A DNA stretch of 64,000 nucleotides from Epiperipatus broadwayi. Lineage: Eukaryota; Onychophora; Udeonychophora; Euonychophora; Peripatidae. Of this stretch, positions 23,560-35,131 are shown piece by piece. The notes under the pieces are model-generated. The model ran no database searches. It saw nothing but the letters and a program-made list of their open reading frames with translations, and was not told where the DNA came from. Both the position numbers and the translations under genes were made by a program. The stretch spans positions 4,757,594 to 4,821,593 of the forward strand of contig JAQFVV010012416.1 in NCBI GenBank assembly GCA_028023455.1, in the 5' to 3' direction. Numbering within the stretch: position 1 is the stretch's first letter; every line of letters begins with the position of its first letter.

Positions 23560-24360
23560 GGGGCTTATCAAGATCTAGAATCATACACAAAAACAATGGA
23601 AAAGTATCTCCGGAAAGGTATAAAAGGTGGGGAGAACAAAAGACGAGCCATTGAGATTTTGTATTTGAATTCATTCAGATTTTGTTCTTTAAAATCAGTC
23701 AGATTTTGTTCCTGAATTTTTCAGATTTTGTCTTCTAAATGATTCTGATTTCGTGCTTTAAGATTCATTGAGATTCTGTTGATTGAGTCATTCAGATTCT
23801 GTTCTGTCATTTTTTATTAGAGAAATTCTTCGGGAAATTTGTCTTGATTTCATTCTAAAATTATTTTATTCAAAGATTGACTCCAAAAGTATTTCTGGAC
23901 CTGCTACTGAAGTAATTTTGAAAATGTACTTAGCTGCTGCTCGTCGGCTCTTTTGAAGAGTTCTACTACTTACCTCTGCTGTTTCTGTTATGGCGACCAA
24001 GTATAATAATCTTCCGAGTTGCACTGAAAATTCTGAAAACCACTATGTCCTAGTTTTGCGGAGAATTCCTGTTCTGATTTAAACATGTGACCCTTTAAAA
24101 TTTCTATTAATTTGGTGGACGTGACCATGTATTGTTGCTAAGCTCATCAGCTTTGCCTGCCGTCAGGGTACTAATCCATCAAAATGCCGTAAAGTGTCAA
24201 GTAACTAGTAAAACTGAACTGTGAGCTGTGTGTGCACCCTTCATGTCAAAATTCTTTCTATTCCAAATCTTTTTGTCCAGACAAATAACCCCACATACAT
24301 AATCAAGCCATGGACATCGAGGGAACAGGACCAACTAAACAAGGACTGATAACTTTTAAT
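23560..24360 (+). mobile_element. LTR-like sequence with degenerate ~30-bp repeats (tentative)
   Basis: TATAAAAGG at 23620-23628 is followed by at least five degenerate repeats of TTCAGATTTTGTTCTT-like sequence (23655-23800). The next 500 bp are less AT-rich than the intron. A promoter followed by repeats suggests a solo LTR. Its ends were not defined. Confidence 0.3.
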
Positions 24361-24839
24361 GATTTCCTCATGAACTTTTACTTTCCCTTTTAATATAGGT
24401 ACCTTTCTTTAAATGTTTCATTAATTTATTATATTTCATAATGTATCTCTTATTATCTTAATATTAGATTTATATTTATTTTAACTTGATCATCTACTAT
24501 GCTTAAATTTCCCCCCTTCGCTATTCCTCATTTTAATGTGATATATATATTTTTGTTTCCTTATGTGGTGTAAATTATTTCTACATTTGAAAATATTTCC
24601 AGTTTAAAATGAATATTTATAATTTAATACTAGTTGAGTTTCCTTTGTTTGCCAATTTGATTTCCTCGATAATGCTTATTTTGTTTGTATTCATTCCCAC
24701 AGTTAAATATTAGTTATTTAAAGAAACCTTTAAATATTTTAAATTATTTATAGAGCACAAAGCAACAAAGAATGCTTTGTGAAATAGTTATTTCAGTTTT
24801 GCTTTATCGAGGGGACATGAGTTGATAAATTGATTTAAA

Positions 24840-25340
24840 TTGGAAAAGTAATACATAGGTCGCAGAATTATACGTCATTGAGACTGCCTCACTGTAAAAT
24901 TATTCATCAGGGATTAATTGGGGAATAACAGATATATTTAAAACATTAATAATATTTTAAACTGCATTTATTAAAGTATTTCATTTAAAACAAAAGCTTT
25001 AGACTTCTAATGTTTCTTTCAATCTTTTACTTGCTTAACCTTTTATGTTAATTGTCCAATGATCCAAGCACTTAACTTATATTATATGAGCACATTTAAC
25101 TTATTTTAGTTCTTTAAGTATTCTAGTCAATTGCTTTTACCCTGATGCTAAGCTTGGGCCGGGTTATAAAATAATTTATTGTGTCTCGGATATGGTGTTG
25201 GTTCGTGGTTAGACTCGAAAATAGACGAATAGGGCAGAGGCCATAGTATTCTTGATTTTTATATCTCGCATATGAGTGGCCTCGAGGTACTTTCACCTAG
25301 TCTTCGAACTGGGTTAAACCAATATACACATTCGACCAGC
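24840..25340. other. Less AT-rich intron stretch, unknown
   Basis: CGGGTTATAAAATAAT (25160-25175), TTGGTTCGTGGTTAGACTCG and ATGAGTGGCCTCGAGGTAC have higher GC than the flanks. No frame resembles a known protein. It may be the second part of the LTR-like element to its left. Confidence 0.3.
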
Positions 25341-25959
25341 ACAATACAGTGAGAAAAGTAGGATAATTGTCATAAAGCTATATAAAAATCAAAAATGATT
25401 TGTTTTTATTATTTAATGACTTCTAGCTTGAGGAGGTAATCAGATAGTATTAGTTTTCTTAGGTTTTTCTTGATAATAGAGATAGCTTGGAAAAAAAAGA
25501 TGATGAAATATCATCAAAGTCAAATTAACTGCCATATAGAAGACAATTCGTGCATGAATAAAAACCCATATGATTTCACTTTTTCAGAGCCAAAGTGATG
25601 TTTGACATATTACTTTTCATGCCTGTTTATTGTGAATCATGCCCAAATTAAGAATGAGATGACTTAAGAAAAATTTATCTAACTACGATGTCCAAAGTCA
25701 AACCGAAAAGGTAATATAAGGCAATGAATAAAAGATAAATGACTTAGGTAAAATATATTGCAACAAAGCTGTTTTAAAGAATTTAAACTATGTACTACTT
25801 TCTGAGAGATTTAGTCCAATAGTAAAATGATAAGCTCAATAGCTTGATGTTTCCACTTAATGAATAATATTTATGTAGTGTAACTTTCCCTACACCACTC
25901 TCACACAAGGTAGGAATTGGTTTCTATCTGATTTTAACTTTTTTGGAGGAGTATAAGCA

Positions 25960-26760
25960 TAAACATATGACATGCAAAAATGAACATTTTATGCTAAGCC
26001 AGCACTCATCAGTTGGCCCAGTTTACAATCACATATATCTTTATCAATGTTCAGTATATATAGATAGCCATTTACTACAGTTTAAATGATAAGTGTCAAA
26101 TTTACTGCCCTCACAACTTTGACACAAACAATTTAATGGAAGTATATTAATAATAATTATTAACCATTTATTAGACTAGAGATTATCCATTTAATCAATC
26201 ATATTTCTGTAGTGAAATATGCATCATGGGAATCATACATCTTTTTCACATGCCTTATCATGTTAATGATTACAGTTCTCCAAAAGGTGTTAAAATCGAT
26301 AGAATATCATCTTTCCTTTGTGTGATAGAGGTGTAGTGGAAATAAACTACAGAAATATTATTCATTAAGTAGATAATCTCTAGTCTAATGAATGACTAAT
26401 AAAAATTATTTATATACTTCCATTAAGTGGGTTGTGTCAATATTGTAAGGACCATAAGTTTGACACTCACCAATTAAACTATAGTAATTGGCTATCTGTA
26501 TATACTGAGCAATGATAAAGATATATGAAAGAGGTTGTGATTTGGGTGAACTTATGAGTTCCGCTTCAATACAAAATGTTCATCTAGGAGATCATATATC
26601 TTTTCCACATATCTTGTCATATGTTTGATTATATCTGTCCAAAAGGTGTTAATGCATATAAAAACCAGTACCTATCTCGCATGAGAGTGATGTCATGGAA
26701 ATTACACTAGACAAATATTATCCATTAAGTGGATAATCTCTAGTCTAATGAATGACTAAT
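25960..26760. repeat. Family B 360-bp head-to-tail dimer with inverted left part
   Basis: ATAATCTCTAGTCTAATGAA ends both units at 26400 and 26760, exactly 360 bp apart. Another pair, AAAAGGTGTTAA (26282 and 26641), is 359 bp apart. The GAAA half of a hammerhead lies at 26214-26217 in the first unit, and the A-rich counterpart at 26573-26576 in the second. 25960-26212 is an inverted copy of the left half with a core CTGATGA on the - strand (26006-26012). No copy here keeps every core base. Confidence 0.8.
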
Positions 26761-27789
26761 CTGAGTAAAGTTTTTTTTTTAAAAAAAAACAACAATTTGG
26801 TCAATTGCCATGTTTAATTTGTCTTTAAGATGTTTGAATGGTGCATGACTGCCCAAGCAATTAATTTTACAATTATTATGTATTAGTATATACTGTTTGT
26901 TTATATAGCATATAATTACATTACATATAGTATGCACTGACAGAAAACAATGAAACCTGATTGGTAAATATATCTTATTTGGAAAGTGCTAACTATATAT
27001 ATATATATATATACATGCATGCATTGCTTACTATGTGAATTATTGTTCTATAAAGTAGCATAATATGACTAAAATATTCAACTCGAGTACATTTGAATTG
27101 GTGAAGTGTTTAAACTCAGTAAAAATATCTGTTTGCTAATAAATTCGAGCTTTAAAATCAAACAGATTCTATTTATGATGTATAAAAATATTGGCCTATT
27201 AATATAGTTGTGGAGAACCTGGTGATTAACGTATCTCATTCATCTGATAATTGAAGGTTAATTGTGAAATTCGTATATGGCGAGAATGGTTAGTGCTGAA
27301 ATTTTTGAGACTGGCATATGATTATGGTATATGAAACTTGAAATAGGGGCATGAATATATTTTAAACAAATATATTTCTTTTATGGTAAATTAGTAATTA
27401 TTTCAAAATGAAATTGGCAATATTGTATGACAAAAAGGTTTGAACTTTTTATACACCCACCTCTTCAGATGCTAATTATATCCACCAATCTTAATGGTCT
27501 GTGTGCAAATATATTTAACATGTTAATCCCAACAAATGTCTTTTGTTTTTCTCAAAACAATATAATATGACAGCATACTTAACATTTTTATTTAGTGATA
27601 AATATATATATATATAATGTTTTGCATATAATGTTAATTTCCATCCATAAAAAAAAATCATAGTTACAATATGGAATTCAGGAGCAAGCTGTATGTATTC
27701 CAATACAGTATTACCATTTACTGTAAGTCTAGATAATTAATATACTAGATGATAGTAATTAATAAATTCATATCTAATGTTACTCTATT

Positions 27790-28800
27790 TATATTTGGAA
27801 GATGTCCCAGGTACTAGTGCATCAGAATTTTTTGGGCTAAATGCACCTTTCATACTATACCCATCTTATACTTCCAATTTTAATATTAAACTATTAGTCT
27901 GAAGTTCAAAACATCTTAATGTGTTGAATTGAAGCTAACTTGCCTATATAATTATTTAATTCTGATATCAGTTTAGAAATATATATATATATATAAGATT
28001 TCATATTTCATTACAATAGTAGATACCTTTATTTAATTCTTATATCAGTTCAGAAATTATATCTTTTAATGGCTTCAGATTTTACAATTGTAGGCACTAA
28101 ATTGAAAAAATTACATGATTCCAGAATTACTCAATAACAGATGCACTACATCATGTTCATGCTCCTTAATAAAAGTCATGATCGAGAAACTAGTTTAGGG
28201 ATAAGGATAGAATAACACCTGATATGGATTTATTAAGCTCCACCATCTTGAATTTATTGATTACTCAAACTTGCTATAGATGGCAGTAGTAGATTAAGTT
28301 GTATATATTTGCTCTTGTAAAGCATTGTGTAAACTAGAATCTTAAGACATTTTGAGTTTAATTATGATAAATAAAAATTTTCATTAGCTGTAAGACTTTA
28401 TTAAATTGTATATATTTTAATCTTTTCTTTGTTTTTCATTCGCTTTGAATTTTTCATAATATTTATTATTTTCTTGTAGTCTGAACTCTGTATGCTATTA
28501 GTTATATCAATCTATTTTTCCTTATCCAACTTTGCCATATTGTGTAAGCTTAAATTATCAAAAGATACCAGGAGTTAATGTTTAATAGAACTTATGTCAA
28601 TGTTATCCTATAAATGTTCCCAGACTAATTTCTAGTCTATGGTTTTCATCAATGAGGAATTTTGGACCTCAATCAAGGTTTTGGATTTAATGCACCTTTT
28701 CTCCAGCAGCCATAACTTAAATCTTTTTTTACTTTCAATCTATTAGTCTATAATTTACAAACATCTTAATATTTTGAATTCAGCCCAACTTGCATATATA
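27790..28800. repeat. Family A fragments, both strands
   Basis: 27790-27990 (-) and 28600-28800 (-) share AATGCACCTTT and ATATTAAACTATTAGTCT-like sequence. 28600-28680 contains a decayed hammerhead region (complement TTGATGAAAACC...AGAAATTAGTCTGGG). 28160-28310 (+) has GAGAAACTAGTTTAGGGATA and the family 3' end CATTGATTACTC-like sequence. All look inactive. Confidence 0.65.
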
Positions 28801-29295
28801 GTTATATAAAGAACAACAGTTATGTATCTATTTATTTTGATGTCTTCATTTTTTTAATAAGTGGAGACATCTGTATTCTATGGCTAGAATTGTTATAACA
28901 CCAACAATCACATAACTTCTGTATAGATTGCTAGAGTTGTTCTTTTAAAAAGTAGCTCAGATGTCCAAAAGTCCGAGCAGCATCGCACTAAAACATCTTT
29001 CTTTAATTATTTAATCTTCATTAATCTACAATATCTTGCTCAAGAAAAATTTTTAGTGTGCAGGTTGGACCATGATCATCATCATCCAGCATTAAACGTT
29101 TACATTTTTATTTATTATTTCACAAACCTTTGGCATTGCGTGTACTTAAACATGCAGGTAATCATAACATTTATATGCTTTTAAAAAGCTTTGTAAAAGT
29201 TTATTTCTATTTTCTACTCAACTTCTACTATTTTTTAAGTATTATTTTCTACTCAACTTCTACTATTTTTTTAACTATATCTTTTTGATGAAGTT

Positions 29296-29402
29296 GTCAA
29301 GCATTGGTGGTCGAGAGGTCAGTGTCAGCTGCTTTACAAGCAGTTGTCTCGGGTTAGCAGGTTCATTTCCCAGCTGATGCTATGACACATGAGAAAAAAA
29401 AA
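29296..29402 (+). mobile_element. tRNA-derived SINE, copy 6
   Basis: Starts GTCAAGCATTGGTGGTCGAG and ends GATGCTATGACACATGAG plus an A tail. Anticodon arm GCTGC-TTTACAA-GCAGT. Flanked by GATGAAGTT (29287-29295) and GATGAAGTT (29407-29415). Confidence 0.88.
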
Positions 29403-29924
29403 TATAGATGAAGTTAATGCAGAAACACTGAAAAACTCTAGTGAGCTATATGTAAAAACTGTCAGCAAACATAAATGTAGAATGAGCCCACCTAAATTTT
29501 AGTCTTGATAGGATATAGGCATACCATTTACTGACATAGTTACTCACTGACTTTGATTTCTATATACTGTGCTAACATAATTTCAAGACCACTATAAGAT
29601 ATTCTACATTTACATTTACTCATAGTTTATATTTAGCTCACTGGAGGTTTAGTCTCTGACTGTTGATTTTATATTTTCATTATTTATAATATGTGATTGA
29701 ATACTTTATTATTTGAAAGTTTATAAGAAGTCTGATCAGCAGAAGTGATAGAGATGAAGTGTGGTCTGTAAGTCCTTGAATCCCAGAGGCTGCCACTACC
29801 TAGAGAAATGGTGATGTTTTTAGTGGAAAGCATGCTTATCAAAGAACATATTATTGAATGATCAGAATTAACTAACCAGGGTAGTAATAATATTTAAATA
29901 TGGATCATGCTCATTTTCAACTTT

Positions 29925-30545
29925 TGTCAATTCACTGAAGAATAAAGATCTTTCCAAGTTTAATCCAGTTTCTCTAATCCTACTTGAGAAAACTTTTTTT
30001 GTTTTCTATCCATCTTACATATAGTCTTCTTTTAGATCTTTTACAATCTGTTTGGATCCTATTTGGACTTTAATTGTTCAATCATTATCATCTCTTCTAG
30101 AAATATGTCCAGTCCAGTTTCATTATAGTCTTGCAATTTTTTCCGGTGATGTCAATGATACTTCATTCTTTTTCTATATAGTTTTACTTTCATTTTCTCC
30201 TTGTTATTCACAAGATACATCAGATACAGAGGCACATTTTTAAAATAATACATTATTTCTACCAAAAACACTCCCTTCAAGTTTAATTCTCATTAATTTC
30301 ATCTACTATATTTCTATCTGCTTTAATAATCTGACCTATGTATTTGTAACTGTTAACTTCTTGTAATTCTTGATTATTAACCTTTATTTCCTTCTGAGAA
30401 AATCCATTACTTTAGACTTTTTAGTATTTATCTTTAGTCCTACTTTTTATCTTCTATCTGATAATTTCTTGAAATTCTGAAACATTCTTTATAAAAACAA
30501 CCCTACCATTTTCATAATCTAGATTATTTAAATAAACTTCAAAAT
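29925..30545 (-). mobile_element. RTE-like fragment
   Basis: Complement of the 4.6-5.3 kb element. On the + strand TCTAGAAATATGTCCAGTCC, TCACAAGATACATC, ACTGTTAACTTCTTGTAATT and ATTTATCTTTAGTCCTAC correspond to IARRD, the KxxxLGxTRR region, ELxEVNSYKYLG and VGLKIN in that order. It covers about 620 bp and is decayed. Confidence 0.8.
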
Positions 30546-30589
30546 GCTTCAGACTGGCTTTTATATATATATATGTTATACTTAATGTT

Positions 30590-30720
30590 TTCACGATTAT
30601 ATGATGTAGATAAATTATAAGTTTTTGGGATGTACCGTGTCTTATTTTCCATTGAGCACCGATATTTCGACGGAATAGCAACCGCCATTTTCAAGGTTAA
30701 CTTTTGAAAGAAAAACCGTT
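30590..30720 (-). repeat. Family F motif, hammerhead-like, minus strand
   Basis: The - strand reads CTTGAAAATGGCGG-ttgctatt-CCGTC-GAAATATCGG. This has the layout CTGAAGATGGC-loop-GCCGAAA that I know as widespread near Penelope-like elements. It is a single copy. The extra base before stem II makes it non-canonical. Confidence 0.5.
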
Positions 30721-31044
30721 AGATCTTAACAAATAACGTGACTGTGTGCAAGATGAGAAATGGAGAAATTTGAGTAAAGAAGAAGGTGGAACCATCTTTT
30801 TCTTATAAAATCTCTGTCTTGTGTTGCAGCTTGAGAGCTACCTATACAGTCATCATTACATCTGATTGGCTGTCATATAAGAATTCTAAAATGCATGTGT
30901 GAAAAGATTTTAGCCTTTCACTTTAATTATAAACTTTATGTATATTTTTATCTTCTTAACTTCCCGTTTTATCAAAATGTTGTAAAACATTATGCTAAAT
31001 TTAAAATACTGTTAATAGTTGTTTTGTTTTTTATTATTTTTTAG

Positions 31045-31112
31045 GGTTTTACTGATCCAATATACAGAAAGAGGAGAAAAGAATTTGCCGATATTGCCTA
31101 CAATTACAAACA
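31045..31112 (+). CDS. PAH: PAH exon c (human exon 5 equivalent)
   Basis: Twenty-two codons plus two bases, 68 bp, the size recalled for human exon 5. The acceptor TTTTTTAG ends at 31044 and the donor GTAAGA starts at 31113. The translation is GFTDPIYRKRRKEFADIAYNY and then K plus a split His codon (CA/T). RxRRKxFADIAYNY is shared by PAH of vertebrates and insects; tryptophan hydroxylase has ADLAMNY here, so the AYNY ending helps assign the enzyme. This helix packs near the start of the catalytic domain. Confidence 0.96.
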
Positions 31113-32356
31113 GTAAGAAAATATTTCTTTTACATTGTTACTACTTACATTTTTTTTTTGAAATGTTAGAAATCATTAAAATCCAAATACAAGAATACTT
31201 AATCATGAAAACAAATTAATGTTGCATTACATTTATAAATTATTTATTTTTTAACAAAAAATGTAAATAAAATCTTATGCATTAATAGCGGTATTGGATA
31301 TTAGGCGTTATTGGATATGAAGTTCTGTTGTATTAATGAATGAACCTTTATATATATGTGGATAATAATGTCCACTCCTTGCGTTGACATTACATTAAAG
31401 GATGAAATACAACAGAGGTATAAGCTTGGTTGCAAAAAAGCTCTAAAATTAAATAGGTTACATTTATGATCTATATAAATATTGATCTATTAAACAGTTG
31501 TGGAGATTTGGATGTTTTGAAATTCAAAATGGCCGCCATGCACATACTATATTGGCACCATGGAATCTATATGTCAAGAAAGGGGGAGAGGTCTGGAAGT
31601 TTTATACTGGTGGATAGTTATAACATAATAAAATTTGAGATTAGGGATAGGCTTATAAATTTAAAAATGTGATTAGATAAATATATTCTTCAACACAAAC
31701 ATCCTGCTGAATAATAATCAAATTTTCACTTAGTATTGTAACTGAAAAACAAATATTTCAGGAATTGCGATTTGGAGCTTACATCTTTCCAGGTTTATTT
31801 ATATTATTTTTCTAAGCGCATTAATCTGAAAATTATATATTTTGATGTAATGTGTTTATTGATCAAGGATTGATTAATAAAATTAATGTATAACTGTGTC
31901 TTTGTTAATGTTTAGCCATATCAAATTAGGGCAATTTATAGAAATATCACAGCAATGCATATTCATGCTTTGAATATTCTTAATATAACATAAATATTTG
32001 CTAATTTTACATGGATTGCTACTGCTTTAAGACAACCAAAGATGAGATGTTTTTGAAGTGTCTATTGAACAGAAAGATTGACCAGTTTTTTACATACTAT
32101 GGCATCTGAATAATGAATATTTCATGCATTGTGATTGGATCTTACACCTCTTCAAATTTATATATATATAAAGTTGAAGAAATGTAAAACCCAATCATAT
32201 TACATATAAATTACATCATTACTGGTCTTAGGCTCCATAAAATATCAACAATCTATTGGAATGCCACTTACTGCTTAATTAATAGTGTTACCTTGACAAC
32301 ATTACCAAAAATTTATTAGTTTATTTAAGCATGAAGACTGTGGTGTAATTTATTTG

Positions 32357-34262
32357 GGTAGTAGTATGAATACTGAACCTGACCATCTGATGGTGCTCTT
32401 TTTTACAAAACACACATCAATATACTGTTTTAGCGGCCTTAACTTACGGCTGACAGTACAAGAGGTGTTTTTTGAGCTGTAACAGGCCACCTGAAGGTGA
32501 TGTATTCTACGATTACGTAATGAAATACTATGCCCATTGCATTGCGACAGTATTCATCAAGTGAGCACTCTTGAACTCTCACTACGGTTTGATTTGATGG
32601 TGGCAGTATTTGAAAGAGACAAAACTCTGCAAAAATTAATTGTCGGAAATTTTTTAGAAAGCATAGTGGAATTAGTATTCCATATTAAGAATTGTCATGT
32701 CATCACACATGCTTCCCTTTACTTTTCAACTGCACACAACTTGAAAAGGTTCTTTTCAGCAAATTTTTTTTTCCGATTTCACACACAAATGCCCATTTAC
32801 ATGCGAATCTGTATGAGAACTGTCAAAAGTCATCTGCAAGTTGTCAAATTGGTCGAAGCTGAGTGAATTGCCGGCCAGTTGCCCACATAAGTGGATGCAC
32901 AATATTGTGTTTTTCACAGAAAGAGAAACTCCTGCAAGTGTACCTGGTCTGTGTAAAGGAAGTTGGTTCGAAGGCTCCAAAATCCCATTACTTATACAGC
33001 TTTGAGACTTTCCTGTTATTTTATTTGCATGTTACTTTTGGCTGCTGTTTTTTATGCCTCTGAAAATGATGTTTTTTGGTTGTTTTTTTTTACTTGTTTT
33101 GGTTGGTTCACAACTTGTCCAAAGTTTCATTTCTTTTTGATTCTATAAATTATTTTATGTGAAACTTGTTGTTGTTTTTGTTGTTCACATGATTATAAAG
33201 TAGGTAAGTAGGTAATATTTGATAAGTTTCATTAACAGTTAAAGTAGGTAATATTTTATTATACCAAAAAAAAAAAGAAAAGAAAAATGTTTAAGAGTTG
33301 ATTCAAAAGGCCCCACCACAATAAAATAAAATAAAATAATAATAAAGAACTGTGCGGTAACATAATAAAATGTTAAAAAAAAAAAATCCAAAAAGAAGTC
33401 GATAATTAAAAATCAAAACAAACCTTCCCGCCACCCCACCTCCCCTGGCTTAAAAATAAAGTGTTCTTTAAAAATGAACTTTTTATGTCTTTTTTAAAAA
33501 TTAAAGGCCCCAAAAATTAAGGAAGAACTTTTCGCTATCATATAAAGCTTTCTGTAGTGTAAAGATTTGAAAATAAAAAAAAAAGCCTCGTAATAAATTA
33601 ACAAAAAAAAAGACGACAATTCAAAATCAAAACAACCTCTCTCCCCTCCACCCTCTAAAAAAAACAAGTTTTGGTTTATTCAAAAGTACCGAATTGTTGA
33701 AGTCTTTCAGCAAATCAAAACATCAATCAAAAAAAGAAGATAAGTTCAAAGCAAACAACCAATCTCCCCCCCTCCATCTAAAAACAACAAAGTGTTTGTT
33801 ATTGTATTTTTGTGTAAACAAGCCAATGGAGCATTAATTGGTCATTTAAAAGCAAACCAACACCCCATACACCATCTAAAAACAAAGTGTTTGTTTCTTA
33901 AAAAACCGAATCAAAAAAAAAAACCTTGTGAAAAAAAAATTTGGTTTACCGTAAGTAATATTATGTAAAGAAACCTATGGACAGTTAGTCATTAATTAAA
34001 AAAACAAACCAATACCCTAGACCATCTAAAAACAAAGTATTTGTTTATTAAAAACAAAAAAAACCCCAGGTGGAATAAAAAAAAAAATTTTGGTGGTTTA
34101 CCGTCACCAACGGAAAAAAAAATTAAAAACCGGTTGAAAAAAAAAAATCTTTTACCTTAATATTATGTAAACAAACAGACAGCCCATGAATTAGTATATT
34201 GATGTGAATTGGGTGAAAAAGAGCGCCATCTGACGGTAAGGTTCAGTATTCATACTACTACC
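32357..34262. mobile_element. 1.9-kb terminal-inverted-repeat element with perfect 8-bp duplication
   Basis: TTTATTTG occurs directly outside both ends (32349-32356 and 34263-34270). The ends GGTAGTAGTATGAATACTGA and, inverted, TCAGTATTCATACTACTACC are identical, and similarity extends about 50 bp (ATCTGATGGTGCTCTTTTT against ATCTGACGGTAAGG on the complement). An 8-bp duplication fits hAT, P or Merlin groups. The 109-codon frame 32537-32866 is unrecognised. The right half (33280-34160) is very A-rich with short C-rich islands. Confidence 0.85.
33420..34080. repeat. Degenerate tandem repeats inside the TIR element
   Basis: Units of roughly 110-150 bp each with a C-rich island (CCCCCCCTCC, ACACCCCATACACCATCT, ATACCCTAGACCATCT), then AAAAACAAAGTGTTTGTT. 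Four units are recognisable. The + strand is strongly purine rich. Confidence 0.65.
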
Positions 34263-34618
34263 TTTATTTGTGTGTGTGTATTTTATAATTATTAAAACTA
34301 ATATAAAGTTGCAGTTTAAAAATTATATACACGAATAAAGATTATTTATATAGTGAATAAATAGGATATGTATTTTTACTGCTATATATATTATAAACTC
34401 TTGAATATTTGTTGATGTCTGTGGCTGTTTCATTATAATAATCAACTTTGATTAGTACTGACCTCTCAAATTTATTTATCAAATTTTATTTTTTTTAAAA
34501 ATAGGTTAATCATTTTAAAATGAGCAAATTCTGGGAAGACATTTTTCTTTTAATAAATCTTTTAAAAAAAATCAAGTTAATTGGACTATTGATAGCTGTT
34601 TCTTTTTTTTTTTTCTAG

Positions 34619-34669
34619 TGGTGAGCTTATCCCAATTGTAGAATATACTCAAGATGAAATCGATACATG
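34619..34669 (+). CDS. PAH: PAH exon d: 5' part of human exon 6 equivalent
   Basis: A 51-bp exon, small but bounded by a strong pyrimidine tract and TCTAG (ends 34618) and by donor GTAAGA (34670). It encodes GELIPIVEYTQDEIDTW with split His at the start and split Trp (TG/G) at the end. The family pattern is PIPxVEYxxEExxTW. Together with the next exon it gives 197 bp, the recalled size of human exon 6, so an extra intron here splits that exon exactly within the Trp codon. Without the extra intron the frame would run on unchanged. Confidence 0.94.
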
Positions 34670-35131
34670 GTAAGATTAATCTTTTTTTTAATATCCTTTC
34701 CTCTTCCCCTCACTTCTCTTACTAATACTTTTATTACATTTTATCTTTTTTATATCTGATTCATTTATAAAATGTAAAAAATTTTATGCTATATTTATTA
34801 TATAAATTTTAATAGTTAAAATTAATTGTCTTAATAAGATTGCAAATTGTGACAAAGAATTAACATTGTTTGGTCCTTTGATTATTCCATCTGCCATTAG
34901 ACAGATGATTTAACTAGCTTTACTGAAAAATTTTCTGCCAGAATGAAGTCATAAACCTGGGTAACTGGACTAATTCTGGATTACCACGTTAATATCTTGT
35001 TTTGAGTATGCTAAACTAAGTTTATGTTCAAGCTAGTGAAGAAAGTAATACTTTCAAAGGATCAATGGCAAGTCATTTATTGAACAAATAGTCTTTTTTT
35101 TTAACATTTCCATTTATAATTATATAGTTTT

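Larger units (their letters stand above)
21758..31044. other. PAH intron b (9.3 kb)
   Basis: Holds the family B pair (22320-22815), an LTR-like stretch with TATA box and degenerate ~30-bp repeats (23560-24360), an unexplained less AT-rich stretch (24840-25340), the family B 360-bp dimer (25960-26760), family A fragments (27790-27990, 28160-28310, 28600-28800), a SINE (29296-29402), an RTE fragment (29925-30545) and the family F motif (30590-30720). I see nothing in 22850-23550 or 26770-27780 except ATAT tracts. Confidence 0.9.
31113..34618. other. PAH intron c (3.5 kb)
   Basis: More than half of this intron is the 1.9-kb terminal-inverted-repeat element at 32357-34262. Upstream, 31340-31410 contains a short imperfect inverted repeat (GTTGTATT...AATACAAC). 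Nothing else is recognised. Confidence 0.9.

Noticed and set aside
32537-32866. Treating the 109-codon frame as a host gene
   Set aside because: It lies wholly inside a TIR element with target duplications and has no known domain; at best it is element-encoded.
33421-33560. Possible CRISPR-like array from repeats with C islands
   Set aside because: Units are degenerate, 110-150 bp long, without uniform spacers, in an animal intron.
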